Shown here: positions 1 through 8,488 of the stretch, piece after piece | How positions within the stretch are numbered: the first letter of the stretch is position 1 | Layout: every line of letters begins with the position of its first letter | Program-made: the position numbers and the translations under genes | Notes under the pieces: generated by a model | Database searches by the model: none | Told to the model about the DNA's origin: nothing | The model's input: only the letters and a program-made list of their open reading frames with translations | Assembly: GCA_023382795.1 (NCBI GenBank) | Contig: JAHDWT010000003.1 | Coordinates: 56,339-120,338, forward strand | From: Candidatus Babelota bacterium | GTDB lineage: Bacteria; Babelota; Babeliae; Babelales; Vermiphilaceae | Direction: 5' to 3' | DNA length: 64,000 bases

Positions 1-99
1 GATAAACAATCAACCGTTTACGCCTTGAGTAATGCGGTAGCAGAAGTGTCGCATCTGCGCCTTTATGTATATCGTGACACATGGCAAGCGCTACTATAA
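1..99 (+). CDS. C-terminal end of an unidentified protein (5' end outside window)
   Basis: Frame 1 is open from the first base to a TAA at 97-99 and encodes the last 32 residues of a protein, ending in RDTWQALL. The stop lies only 9 bases before the tamB start, so the two genes are probably cotranscribed. In many bacteria the gene before tamB encodes an Omp85-type barrel (TamA/BamA), but those barrels normally end in an aromatic residue. This one ends in Leu-Leu and I see no beta-signal, so I do not assign it. Confidence 0.55.
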   Translation, partial: DKQSTVYALSNAVAEVSHLRLYVYRDTWQALL

Positions 100-108
100 C
101 GGAAACTC

Positions 109-2814
109 ATGATCAAACAATGCCTGATGGCACTCTGCCTCGGGATGCTTTTTACGATTTGGTTCCTGCAATACGATGCACACACTAAGCAGTATATCGG
201 TAAACTGCTCATGCAAACCATGCAACAAACGTGTGACTGTCGCATGGAGGGAGACGCTACATCACTCACGCTATTTCCACCAGCTATTGTGTACGAAAAC
301 GTCTGTGCTCGAGCCCATGATGATCAATGGACTTGGCAGGCGCATCGTCTATGCATAACCACCTCATGGCTTGATATTATTTTCCACAAAACACTTCCGC
401 TCTACCTCGACGTTGATACCTGCCGCATAGATTCTCTATGGCACGGCAGCACCGTTGCCTTTAGTTCATTTATCGAAGCAATTTATAAAGCTCCTCCTAT
501 TAAACTGCTCGTCATGCTTAAATCACTCGATATTCATCGTGGGCATATAATTCTTCGCGATCCGGAATATCATCTCAAACTTTCAAGCGCTCTTTTTAGT
601 AATTTTAAAAAAATTGGTAAATGCCTTAGGGCAGTATTTCATCTGCACGACACTACCCTATCACGCAATCATCATCATGAAATCACCGAAGGGGAAGGAA
701 CCATCGCCTTACGTATTGGTGGATCAGAAGCCCATAACATATCCTGCTCAATTGATTACCAATATCTTCTGAAAGCCTATCCACGTGCAGGATGCACTCT
801 TACCGCATCTTGGGATGGTACACAAGGAATACTCTGTACTAAAAGCACGGACAATACCTGTAGCATAGTAATGAAAGCCCAACGACATGATGCAAATATT
901 TTTTCTTCAACATTAGAAAGTGTACTTCCTTTATCGATTCTCAATTCTTATATTCCAAATAACTATCTCAAAAACTGTTCCGGTAACATTTTCGCAAAGG
1001 CAACTAACTCAACATTTCCTAAACTCAATGCGTCCGGATGGATAGAGGTTCATGATCTTTGTTATAACAACAATCCTCTTGCTCATCGCATTGCTGCAAA
1101 TTTTTCTGCTGATACCAACACCTGTTCAGGGACTGCTTTATTAACTCATCCAACCAACACCACTGCTGAAGGATCTTGGTGTTATACTATTGCCCAATCG
1201 CATCTTACCGCATCCCTTAAGGGAACTTCTCACGCACCCATTGCTCTATCTGATCAATGGCACCTAGACCCAAGTTCTGTGCATATCACTACTACAGGAA
1301 ATCTTGAACATCTGATAACAACCTATCAGGCAACTATTGAGCAGCAGACAAAAAAGGATATTAAACGTATCCAAGGAACAGTAACTACCAACCAAACACA
1401 TATTGATCTTAAAGGATCATGCAACGATCTCCAGTACACAGCACGCATGCAATATTCCCCTCATAGTTACTTACAGACGCTCACCGTAAGTACCGCAACA
1501 ATGCCATGGTTGAACCTCTGTGCATCGGATCCTGCACGATTCCATGCCACCGTGTACCTTGCCCATTGCGCACCACACATACCACTACTAAGCCAGAACA
1601 CCATACAAGCCGAGGGAACTTTAGAAATTGAAGGTCTTTGGAAACATAATTGTCTCTATACAGCATGCAATTTACGTCATGGAGCCTTACGCTTTCCACA
1701 ACTACACAATATTATAAAACAAGTGAGCGCACGCGCTGTTATCGATTATCCACATCACAATATAACTGTCCGTGATTTGTCATGCGTCTTGCATCGCGGT
1801 ACCATAACATGTTCTCGCGCAACATTCGGCTGGGACAAACAGTACACCATCGATCATCTTCATGCACCAATTGAGTTTGACCGCTGCTTTATACACTACA
1901 CCAAAGATTTATTCGCTATCCTTTCCGGATATATTGTTGCTTCTTGGAATCATGATGCTCATCCCCATATTGCCGGAACACTTTTTGTTGACAAGGCGCA
2001 GCTTAAGTACAATTTGTTCTCTTCACAGCTATCACAGCACTTATTCGGAGCAACTTCACTGCCAACTAAACACCAATTATTCGATGCGTCCTGCGACCTT
2101 ACTATACACACCAAAAATCCACTGCGAGTAAAAACCGTATTTTTAGAAACTGACGTAAAGTTAACGCTAAAACTTACCGGATCTCTCCATAAACCGTCAC
2201 TTCTTGGCTCCATAGAACTACTTTCTGGAGAATTTATATTTCCCTACAAACCACTTTATATTTCAAAGGGATCGATTTTATTCTCTCCGCGCCATGATGA
2301 CCCAGCAATCTATCTTTCTGCCCAAAATGTCATTAAAAATCATTACATCAATCTATGCGTCACTGGATCACTTAACAATCCTAAATTGTTCCTAGAAGCA
2401 TCACCGCATTTAAGCGAAATGCAAATTTTCTCTCTCTTGCTCATAGGCACAGAACACCACTCGCTCGGACTTGCAGTACCTGCGGTCATTGCCAACAATC
2501 TCAAAAATCTTCTGTTTGGCTCGGATCAAACATTGCCATCTCTTGATCACTACATGCATCGATTACTCAAACCGCTTCGATCTATCCACGTTATGCCAGG
2601 ATATACGGACCAATCAGGGCGTGGAGGAGTACGCGGCGCTTTAGAAATAGAAGTCACCGACCGATTACGCGCATATTTACAAAAGAATTTTTCACTTACC
2701 GAAGACACGCGAATAGAAGTCGACTACACTCTATCAGATGAAATTCGCGTGAAAGGAATGCGTAATGAACGTGGTGATATTGGAGCAGAAGTGGAAATGC
2801 GATGGAAATTCTAA
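109..2814 (+). CDS. tamB: Translocation and assembly module protein TamB (DUF490 family)
   Basis: Large envelope protein of 901 residues. It has one N-terminal membrane segment (about residues 5-22), a long beta-rich body and a C-terminal TamB/DUF490 domain (roughly the last 350 residues). The end carries the family pattern: a GALEIEV strand, a KNFSLTEDTRIEVDY-like strand and a terminal Phe. TamB proteins span the periplasm from the inner membrane, helping to assemble outer-membrane proteins or carry lipid to the outer membrane, so its presence implies a diderm envelope. It is shorter than the proteobacterial protein (about 1250 residues). The ATG at 109 follows the preceding stop by 9 bases. 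The 3' end overlaps the convergent gene by 4 bases. Confidence 0.85.
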   Translation: MIKQCLMALCLGMLFTIWFLQYDAHTKQYIGKLLMQTMQQTCDCRMEGDATSLTLFPPAIVYENVCARAHDDQWTWQAHRLCITTSWLDIIFHKTLPLYLDVDTCRIDSLWHGSTVAFSSFIEAIYKAPPIKLLVMLKSLDIHRGHIILRDPEYHLKLSSALFSNFKKIGKCLRAVFHLHDTTLSRNHHHEITEGEGTIALRIGGSEAHNISCSIDYQYLLKAYPRAGCTLTASWDGTQGILCTKSTDNTCSIVMKAQRHDANIFSSTLESVLPLSILNSYIPNNYLKNCSGNIFAKATNSTFPKLNASGWIEVHDLCYNNNPLAHRIAANFSADTNTCSGTALLTHPTNTTAEGSWCYTIAQSHLTASLKGTSHAPIALSDQWHLDPSSVHITTTGNLEHLITTYQATIEQQTKKDIKRIQGTVTTNQTHIDLKGSCNDLQYTARMQYSPHSYLQTLTVSTATMPWLNLCASDPARFHATVYLAHCAPHIPLLSQNTIQAEGTLEIEGLWKHNCLYTACNLRHGALRFPQLHNIIKQVSARAVIDYPHHNITVRDLSCVLHRGTITCSRATFGWDKQYTIDHLHAPIEFDRCFIHYTKDLFAILSGYIVASWNHDAHPHIAGTLFVDKAQLKYNLFSSQLSQHLFGATSLPTKHQLFDASCDLTIHTKNPLRVKTVFLETDVKLTLKLTGSLHKPSLLGSIELLSGEFIFPYKPLYISKGSILFSPRHDDPAIYLSAQNVIKNHYINLCVTGSLNNPKLFLEASPHLSEMQIFSLLLIGTEHHSLGLAVPAVIANNLKNLLFGSDQTLPSLDHYMHRLLKPLRSIHVMPGYTDQSGRGGVRGALEIEVTDRLRAYLQKNFSLTEDTRIEVDYTLSDEIRVKGMRNERGDIGAEVEMRWKF

Positions 2815-3266
2815 CGATTTCCTTCCATCCTGGAACGCACTAACGCAATAAGCTCATGAAATACTTGATTAATTTCTCGACTCCGCCTTAAAAAATCTTG
2901 GTCTTTAAATAAGGCAGCTTTTTGCGGTAATTGGCTAACTATAGTTTCTATCCCCTCTTTTACCGTACCTGAACTTGCAGCACCATGTTGCTCGTAATAT
3001 CGACGTATATTCCAAAGCTCATGGGCTACAAGCATAGCCTGCTCGGCCGCTATACTCTGACCACCAAAGGCATCTGCATCAAATGCCAATATAGTGAAAA
3101 ACTTCTGTAGGTACATAATATAATCTACCACTCGATCACCATGCAGAGCAGGAATGGTCACAATAACACGATGGTTCGCAAGCGCTTTTTCTGGTGTATC
3201 CTGAGCAATCATCCAAGTACTACTCATTACCACCGCTAATAAGAAAAAATGATAGCCCTTCATCAC
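2811..3266 (-). CDS. Small exported alpha-helical protein, unknown function
   Basis: 151 residues. The N-terminus is a signal peptide (MMKGYHFFLLAVVMSSTWMIA, cleavage near AQD). The rest is predicted helical, without Cys and without a motif I recognise. A well-placed AGGAGAG-type ribosome site precedes the ATG (minus strand, about 3272-3280). It converges on tamB with a 4-base overlap of the two ends. Exported helical proteins of 100-200 residues are common in host-dependent bacteria with reduced genomes. No function is proposed. Confidence 0.6.
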   Translation of the reverse strand: MMKGYHFFLLAVVMSSTWMIAQDTPEKALANHRVIVTIPALHGDRVVDYIMYLQKFFTILAFDADAFGGQSIAAEQAMLVAHELWNIRRYYEQHGAASSGTVKEGIETIVSQLPQKAALFKDQDFLRRSREINQVFHELIALVRSRMEGNR

Positions 3267-3447
3267 TACTCTCCTTTTTTATTTTAAGATAGCAAATTTT
3301 TTACATGAAAATCAAAGTTCCATGCGCTACGGGTACCAAATCTTGCTAAAATCTATCTGTTGTGTGATTTTATCTCTGTTACGCGATAGTATCGGTATAA
3401 GCATATGAACAGGAAATGTATGAGTCTGATTTAAAAGGGGGATCCAG

Positions 3448-4242
3448 ATGAAGCAATGGTCATGGATTGTTAAGATGCTATTAACTGGATGGCAACTATC
3501 ATCCTGTTTAGCTATCAATCTGCCTTCAAACTATGGAAAAACTCAATTTATCATTGGTGCCAGCGAAAAGGATTTGCGCTCTCAAGCTACACGTAAACCT
3601 ACTCGCATAAAACCGCGCACAATACCCATCGCACAACTTTCCGAAACAAGCATGCCGTGTGTATTGTTTTCACCTGATGATAACATCATCGATTTACTCA
3701 TCAACTGCATAAATCATGAACAACAAAGCATCAAAATGGCCATTTATATGATTACGCAAAAAGCAGTGGCGCAAGCTCTTATTGCTGCACACACGCGTGG
3801 AGTTCAGGTAGAAATAATCACCGATACCTTTTGTTCAAAAAGCGAATCAAGCGCAATCGCTCTTCTTGAGCGCTATCGCATACCGATCTACGTGTATGTA
3901 GGATGCTCTGAGGCTGCCAAAATATCGGATATTATGCATCATAAATTTATTATTTTTGAAAAGAATGTTCAGGATAAGTCGCTCGTATGGACCGGATCGT
4001 TCAACGTTACCCATTCCGCACAGCGAAATAATCAGGAAAATGTGGTCATTATGAGCGATATGCCTACTGTCCAGCAATTCGCTACTCACTTTGAAATTCT
4101 CAAGAAACGCTGTCAACAAACTACCGCAACGAATTATCGCAAGTCTTCTATGCTGCCTTCCGCACGAAAACCGTTTCAACAAAAAAAGCGTAAACATATG
4201 GCGCATGCGGCCAAACGTCCACACAGAAAAACCGTTACTTAA
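3448..4242 (+). CDS. Exported phospholipase D-like (HKD) nuclease/lipase family protein
   Basis: 264 residues. The N-terminus is hydrophobic and signal-like (1-22). A single PLD domain covers about residues 68-215, with the core HxK motif at H164-H165-K166 followed by the family's GSFN strand (WTGSFNVTHSAQ, 181-192). One-domain PLD proteins of this layout (Nuc-like endonucleases, cardiolipin-hydrolase type) act as homodimers on a phosphodiester. The residue four after the Lys spacer, normally Asp, is Glu171 here. The last 45 residues are very basic (RKPFQQKKRKH and similar), fitting nucleic-acid or acidic-lipid binding. The ATG at 3448 follows an AAGGGGGA ribosome site. It could be a nuclease or a lipase; the fold call is firm, the substrate is not. 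Confidence 0.75.
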   Translation: MKQWSWIVKMLLTGWQLSSCLAINLPSNYGKTQFIIGASEKDLRSQATRKPTRIKPRTIPIAQLSETSMPCVLFSPDDNIIDLLINCINHEQQSIKMAIYMITQKAVAQALIAAHTRGVQVEIITDTFCSKSESSAIALLERYRIPIYVYVGCSEAAKISDIMHHKFIIFEKNVQDKSLVWTGSFNVTHSAQRNNQENVVIMSDMPTVQQFATHFEILKKRCQQTTATNYRKSSMLPSARKPFQQKKRKHMAHAAKRPHRKTVT

Positions 4243-4260
4243 TTGAAATGATATTGGCGA

Positions 4261-4323
4261 GAGCTAAGAACTGTTGGGATATCGTGACGAGTACGCTTCA
4301 TTACTACAATTCCTTCTTAGCTC
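4261..4323. repeat. 10-bp inverted repeat with a 43-base spacer
   Basis: GAGCTAAGAA at 4261-4270 is the exact reverse complement of TTCTTAGCTC at 4314-4323. It lies between the convergent ends of the PLD-like gene and the pseudouridine synthase gene. No T-run follows on either strand, so it is not a standard intrinsic terminator. It may fold in the transcript of either gene. Confidence 0.4.
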
Positions 4324-4366
4324 GTGTTCAGGCTATTAAGATTACAAAAAAAAGCAAGCAGTTTTG

Positions 4367-5368
4367 TTAGCCTTTCATTCTCAGCTGATTCAATAATTTC
4401 AAAAAATCTGATGGTAAATCCGCGTTAAATTCATATTCTTTGCCATCAAAAACAAATGTTAACGATGCTGCATGCAGCGCCTGTCTAGCTATGAGTGGCG
4501 TGGTAGTACCGTACAAAAAATCGCCAATCAAGGGATGCCCAATTCCTGCGCAGTGAACGCGAATTTGATGAGTTCTGCCCGTAACTGGATGAACCTCTAT
4601 CAGTGCAGTGCGTTCAAAATATTCAAGCACCCGATAATGTGATACCGCTTGTCGCACTCTTCCAACACCGGCGACCTGTAAATACCCGGTAGTTACATCA
4701 CGCTGGATCTCTACCTTTTCTGGCCGAACATGCATCATTTTACACCGTGAGGTCGGATGCCGGCCAATCATAAGGTCAATAGTACCTGATTGGTTTGGAT
4801 GGCCTTGCGTAATTGCTAGGTAGGTTTTCTTTATAGTTCTTAACCTGAATTGACGCTCAAAATACGCGTGTGCATAGGCAGTACGCGCAACAACCATAAT
4901 ACCGCTCGTGTCTTTATCTAGGCGATGTACAATACCTGGACGATCATTATAGCCCACTTCTGCAATCGAGGCATAATGGTTGAGCAGCCAATCAACAAGA
5001 GACGGCTCTTCATGCTGCGGCCTCGGTGGATGTACATTGACTCCGGCTGGTTTGTTGATAATCAAAAAATGTTCATGCTCATATACTACCTCTACAGAAA
5101 TTGAGTCAGTAAGCGCTTGCGGATCACGCTTTTTTTGAGCTGGAACGGTTATACTGACCTGGTCATTAAGCTTAATTTTGACCCCCTGCTTTGCCGCCGG
5201 CTGCTTATTGATCTGAACACAGTTCGCTTCGACAAGCCGTTGAAAAAAATTGCGCGACAAATCGGGGAATCGAGATACCAAGAACATATCAAGACGCATA
5301 GCCGCTTCATGTGGCTCTACAATTAATTCATAGGAAATATTGGGTTTGATAAGAAGTTTTGTCCCCAT
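4367..5368 (-). CDS. rluD: RluA/RluD-family 23S rRNA pseudouridine synthase
   Basis: 333 residues. An N-terminal S4 RNA-binding domain (about 20-80, with RLDMFLVSRFPDLSRN) precedes the catalytic pseudouridine synthase domain. The signature RPGIVHRLDKDTSGIMVVAR contains the catalytic Asp, and the later GRTHQIRVH motif is intact. RluD-type enzymes convert helix-69 uridines of 23S rRNA to pseudouridine and are needed for normal large-subunit assembly. S4 plus catalytic domain and the length match RluD better than RluA or RluC, but family members are hard to separate by eye. The nearest upstream gene is divergent. Confidence 0.85.
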   Translation of the reverse strand: MGTKLLIKPNISYELIVEPHEAAMRLDMFLVSRFPDLSRNFFQRLVEANCVQINKQPAAKQGVKIKLNDQVSITVPAQKKRDPQALTDSISVEVVYEHEHFLIINKPAGVNVHPPRPQHEEPSLVDWLLNHYASIAEVGYNDRPGIVHRLDKDTSGIMVVARTAYAHAYFERQFRLRTIKKTYLAITQGHPNQSGTIDLMIGRHPTSRCKMMHVRPEKVEIQRDVTTGYLQVAGVGRVRQAVSHYRVLEYFERTALIEVHPVTGRTHQIRVHCAGIGHPLIGDFLYGTTTPLIARQALHAASLTFVFDGKEYEFNADLPSDFLKLLNQLRMKG

Positions 5369-5528
5369 ACGCCACTCGCTATCTTTTTCTTAATGAAAAA
5401 CTACTCGTTAAATATCCGACAAAAATAACCTTAAATGATATGGGCATTAAGTCAAATGGACAATTAGATCGCATTGCGTTACGCTAAAAAATGAATAGGA
5501 GCAAAAAAGCAAAACCTGAGAGTTTCTC

Positions 5529-6884
5529 ATGAATCAGCCAAAAATTATCCAGGAAATTCAAGACAATATTGAAGCGGTCATCTCTCAAGATTCGCCACTT
5601 GGCAGATCGCTATGGCGCATGCTCCTCGAGCAGCACCCAGCTGACGTCGCAAGCTTGGTTTCTGAGCTTGACAAAGAGCAAGCGCAGCATCTTTTTTTAA
5701 TGCTCCCTAAAGAATTTCGTACTGACGTTTTTAGAAAATCCTCATTCCACATGCAAGCCACATGCCTGAATTTTTTAAGTGAACATGAAAAGGCGGAGGC
5801 GCTCTATTCTCTTGGCATTGACGATTTAGCTGATTTATTTGATCATGTTTCTGATAGCGATCTGAAAAAATACCTTAACCTCCTTCATAGAAAAGCACGC
5901 GAAAAGGTCATATCGCTCTTACAGTTTGATCCAGAATCGGCTGGTGGGATCATGGAAACTGAAGTCCTAACGCTCATGCAGGACTTTACGGTAGAAAAAA
6001 GTATCAAGATGCTACAACGTCTTAAGCCTAGAAAGGAAATTCATCATCAAATCTACGTTACCAATAAGCAACATCAACTGGTAGGGTATGTATCCCTCGA
6101 AGACCTGGTGCTCAATCCACCTGAAACGAGAATCTCTTCTTTTCTTAACAAAAACGAGCTCGTTGTGCATGTAGATCAAGATCGAGAAGAAGTCGCTAAA
6201 CAGATGATGCGCTACGAACTGACCTCTGCACCAGTTGTGGGTGATGAAAATTATTTTTTGGGTGTTATCCCCAGTGAAACATTGATTGATGTTTTGGTTC
6301 AGGAAGCCACTGAGGACGTGCAAAAGATGGCTGCCTTAACCCCTATGAAACAAGCGTACTTTCAGACCTCATTTTTTAGACTTCTTTATAACCGCGCGTA
6401 TATTCTGATCGGTCTCCTTGTAGCAGAGTCATTTTCGGGCACTATTTTAAGAGCATATGAAGAAACATTATGCGGTATATTGATGTTCTTTATTCCCATG
6501 CTTATCAGTACGGGGGGCAATACAAGCGGACAAACTTCGGCGGTAGTAATTCAGGGCATGGCGACGGGAGAAATTCATCCAGGAACTATGCGAAAATTTC
6601 TCAAGCGTGAGTTGCTGACTGCATTGGCGCTCTCTATTATTTTGGGCATCGCAGCATTTTTACGAGTATATTTCACCTATCACTCGCTGGCAGAAAGTTT
6701 CGCGATTAGCTGCTCCGTAGGTCTTGTGGTACTTTTTGCCGTATCTCTTGGCAGCTTTATTCCTATATTTCTTAAGCGCCTAAATATTGACCCCGCATTT
6801 TCCGCGGGGCCATTCCTTGCAACGCTTATGGATATCTTGGGTGTCTTAGTATATTGTTACGTAGCCAAATTAATACTAAGCTGA
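5529..6884 (+). CDS. mgtE: Magnesium transporter MgtE
   Basis: 451 residues with the full MgtE order: a helical N domain (about 20-130, starting LLEQHPADVASLVSELD), tandem CBS domains (about 140-255) and a five-helix channel domain (about 285-451). The pore region keeps the P-x-L-I-S-T-G-G-N-T-G/S-x-Q-motif (MLISTGGNTSGQ) and the final DPAFSAGPFLATLMD stretch with the family's conserved Asp. It is a Mg2+-gated Mg2+ channel in the inner membrane; cytosolic Mg2+ bound by the N and CBS domains closes it. The ATG follows a weak GAG. It is a single gene between convergent neighbours. Confidence 0.95.
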   Translation: MNQPKIIQEIQDNIEAVISQDSPLGRSLWRMLLEQHPADVASLVSELDKEQAQHLFLMLPKEFRTDVFRKSSFHMQATCLNFLSEHEKAEALYSLGIDDLADLFDHVSDSDLKKYLNLLHRKAREKVISLLQFDPESAGGIMETEVLTLMQDFTVEKSIKMLQRLKPRKEIHHQIYVTNKQHQLVGYVSLEDLVLNPPETRISSFLNKNELVVHVDQDREEVAKQMMRYELTSAPVVGDENYFLGVIPSETLIDVLVQEATEDVQKMAALTPMKQAYFQTSFFRLLYNRAYILIGLLVAESFSGTILRAYEETLCGILMFFIPMLISTGGNTSGQTSAVVIQGMATGEIHPGTMRKFLKRELLTALALSIILGIAAFLRVYFTYHSLAESFAISCSVGLVVLFAVSLGSFIPIFLKRLNIDPAFSAGPFLATLMDILGVLVYCYVAKLILS

Positions 6885-6903
6885 TTCTAAGCCTGTTTTG
6901 GCG

Positions 6904-7287
6904 TTAATGTTTTGGTTGATTCAGATAAAATTTATTGCCGTATAAATCTTCAAACGCTACTCCTATGCCCCAAGCCTCTTCGACCGGTTCACCTATAAAC
7001 TTTACGCCTCGTTTTTTTAATTCGGTAAAAGTTTTACGGCAATCATCTGTTTCAAGCCCTCCTACACTAGGAGCTGCGCCAACCAGAGCGCGCTCTTGAT
7101 CAGTGCTGGCTTGCATTAATATAATTTCAAAATCTTCCTGTCCTTGTGCACAAACCGTTGTCCACCGAAACCCATCGGGCATGGTTACATCCGTATGCTT
7201 CTTAAGCCCTAGTTGATTGGTATAAAATTGCAAGGCTTCATCAATATTTTTGACAAGAACGGTAACATGAGTAAATTTTTTGATCAT
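6904..7287 (-). CDS. VOC (glyoxalase/bleomycin-resistance fold) protein
   Basis: 127 residues from the ATG at 7287, chosen because AAAGGAAG sits just upstream on the minus strand (about 7291-7298); the longer frame to 7326 has no such site. It shows the paired beta-alpha-beta-beta-beta modules of the vicinal oxygen chelate fold: it opens with FTHVTVLVKNIDEALQFYTN and ends with VAFEDLYGNKFYLNQP. The His in the first strand and the acidic residues at the domain ends could bind a metal. Family members include glyoxalase I, dioxygenases and resistance proteins; the substrate cannot be told here. Confidence 0.75.
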   Translation of the reverse strand: MIKKFTHVTVLVKNIDEALQFYTNQLGLKKHTDVTMPDGFRWTTVCAQGQEDFEIILMQASTDQERALVGAAPSVGGLETDDCRKTFTELKKRGVKFIGEPVEEAWGIGVAFEDLYGNKFYLNQPKH

Positions 7288-7475
7288 GATACTTCCTTTA
7301 ACGTTATAAGGATGAATATTTGCCATTTTACTGTCAGTTCAACACAGAGGCAAAAGGCGCTGTATCTTTCAGATTATATTATTCATCAATCAAAATCTCA
7401 TTAATCAAAATCTCATTACCTTACTTTCAAAATGAAGTTTTTAGCCTCATTATTACAAAATGATATGTCTTTTTC

Positions 7476-7504
7476 TTGACAAATAGGTCACAGATTTATA
7501 CCAT
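7476..7504 (+). promoter_or_regulatory. Sigma70-type promoter for the tRNA pair
   Basis: TTGACA at 7476-7481 is a perfect -35. A 17-base spacer leads to TACCAT at 7499-7504, a weaker -10. tRNA-Lys starts about 31 bases further on. No other promoter-like pair lies closer to the tRNA genes. Confidence 0.5.
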
Positions 7505-7535
7505 TTAATTCGTACTTTCCTTTGAAATCCTCTTT

Positions 7536-7611
7536 GAGCCGCTAGCTCAGTCGGTAGAGCAACAGCCTTTTAAGCTGTGGGTCGTTGGTTCGATTCCAAC
7601 GCGGCTCACCA
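7536..7611 (+). tRNA. tRNA-Lys (anticodon TTT)
   Basis: 76-base cloverleaf. The acceptor stem GAGCCGC (7536-7542) pairs with GCGGCTC (7601-7607), followed by discriminator A and an encoded CCA. The D-arm GCTAGCTCAGTCGGTAGAGC and the T-arm with GGTTCGATTCC are intact. The anticodon stem ACAGC/GCTGT encloses CTTTTAA, giving anticodon TTT at 7569-7571, which reads AAA and AAG. Confidence 0.97.
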
Positions 7612-7622
7612 TCGTATTTTGC

Positions 7623-7700
7623 GTCCCCATCGTCTAGCCCGGTCTAGGACATCGCCCTTTCACGGCGGAAACAAGGGTTCGAATCCCTTTGGGGACGCCA
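7623..7700 (+). tRNA. tRNA-Glu (anticodon TTC)
   Basis: 78-base cloverleaf, 11 bases after tRNA-Lys. The acceptor stem GTCCCCA (7623-7629) pairs with TGGGGAC (7690-7696), then G and an encoded CCA. The anticodon loop CTTTCAC gives TTC at 7659-7661, reading GAA and GAG. The D-arm region CGTCTAGCCCGGTCTAGGAC is typical of bacterial tRNA-Glu. It is cotranscribed with tRNA-Lys. Confidence 0.96.
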
Positions 7701-7776
7701 GTTTTTACAGGTTTACGGCATGGTAAGATTGTTAACTGAAGCGAACTCTATCGTTGTAAATCAATACTAAACAGCG

Positions 7777-8217
7777 TTATTCTCTATCGCACGCTAAATC
7801 CCAATAATCCTCTTCTTCAAGTCCAAATGGACCAGTTTTTCCTTGCCTACGTATCGCCGTAGCTTTGTTCCCATAGCACTTTGGACTTATTTTTTCTATG
7901 AGTTTTTGTAATGGATCAAGAACTGGGTCAAGAAATCCAAGTTCCTGAGGAGTTGTTGAATGCGGATACAGTTTTAGGAAGCGCACTACTTGTTTATCTT
8001 GTTTATTGTCATCACAATAGCATGACAGTATCAAAAAGTAGCTGCCTGATACGTCACGGACAATGCCAGCTCTGCATCGGCTACAATGATCCTTTACCTT
8101 GTCATCTATGATAACATTAAACCCTTTGCCAGCATCTATTATCTCTGCTTTAGTCAGACTACCAAGACCTACTACCAGTATCAGGCACATGACAAGATTC
8201 TTTGTGTATATGATCAT
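7777..8217 (-). CDS. Small exported Cys-rich protein, unknown function
   Basis: 146 residues. A signal peptide covers about 1-24 (LVMCLILVVGLGSLTKA before EII). The mature part has six Cys in a C-x2-C, C-x-C, single C, single C pattern, suggesting disulfides after export. AGGGAGAT lies just upstream of the ATG at 8217 (minus strand, about 8222-8230). I do not recognise a family. It stands alone between the tRNA genes and the divergent multicopper oxidase gene. Confidence 0.55.
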   Translation of the reverse strand: MIIYTKNLVMCLILVVGLGSLTKAEIIDAGKGFNVIIDDKVKDHCSRCRAGIVRDVSGSYFLILSCYCDDNKQDKQVVRFLKLYPHSTTPQELGFLDPVLDPLQKLIEKISPKCYGNKATAIRRQGKTGPFGLEEEDYWDLACDRE

Positions 8218-8488
8218 TACTTATCTCCCTCTACTTTGCAATCTTCTGTAAATCCTGCTGCTTTTTATTAAAAATAGCGCAAATCAGCCACCAAACTCAA
8301 GAATATGCCTTCCTATTCAGGTACTTAAATATTAAAAGAAAGCTGCTTAAATTGAGAAACGATTTGGTGTATCGATGAAACAATAAGGCCATACTGAAAC
8401 CTCAAAGCAATATTTTTGACAAAAGCACCAAATTGTGGGAGGAATCGTACAAAAGATATCTCATCAAGAAAAGGATGTAGCAAAAGTT

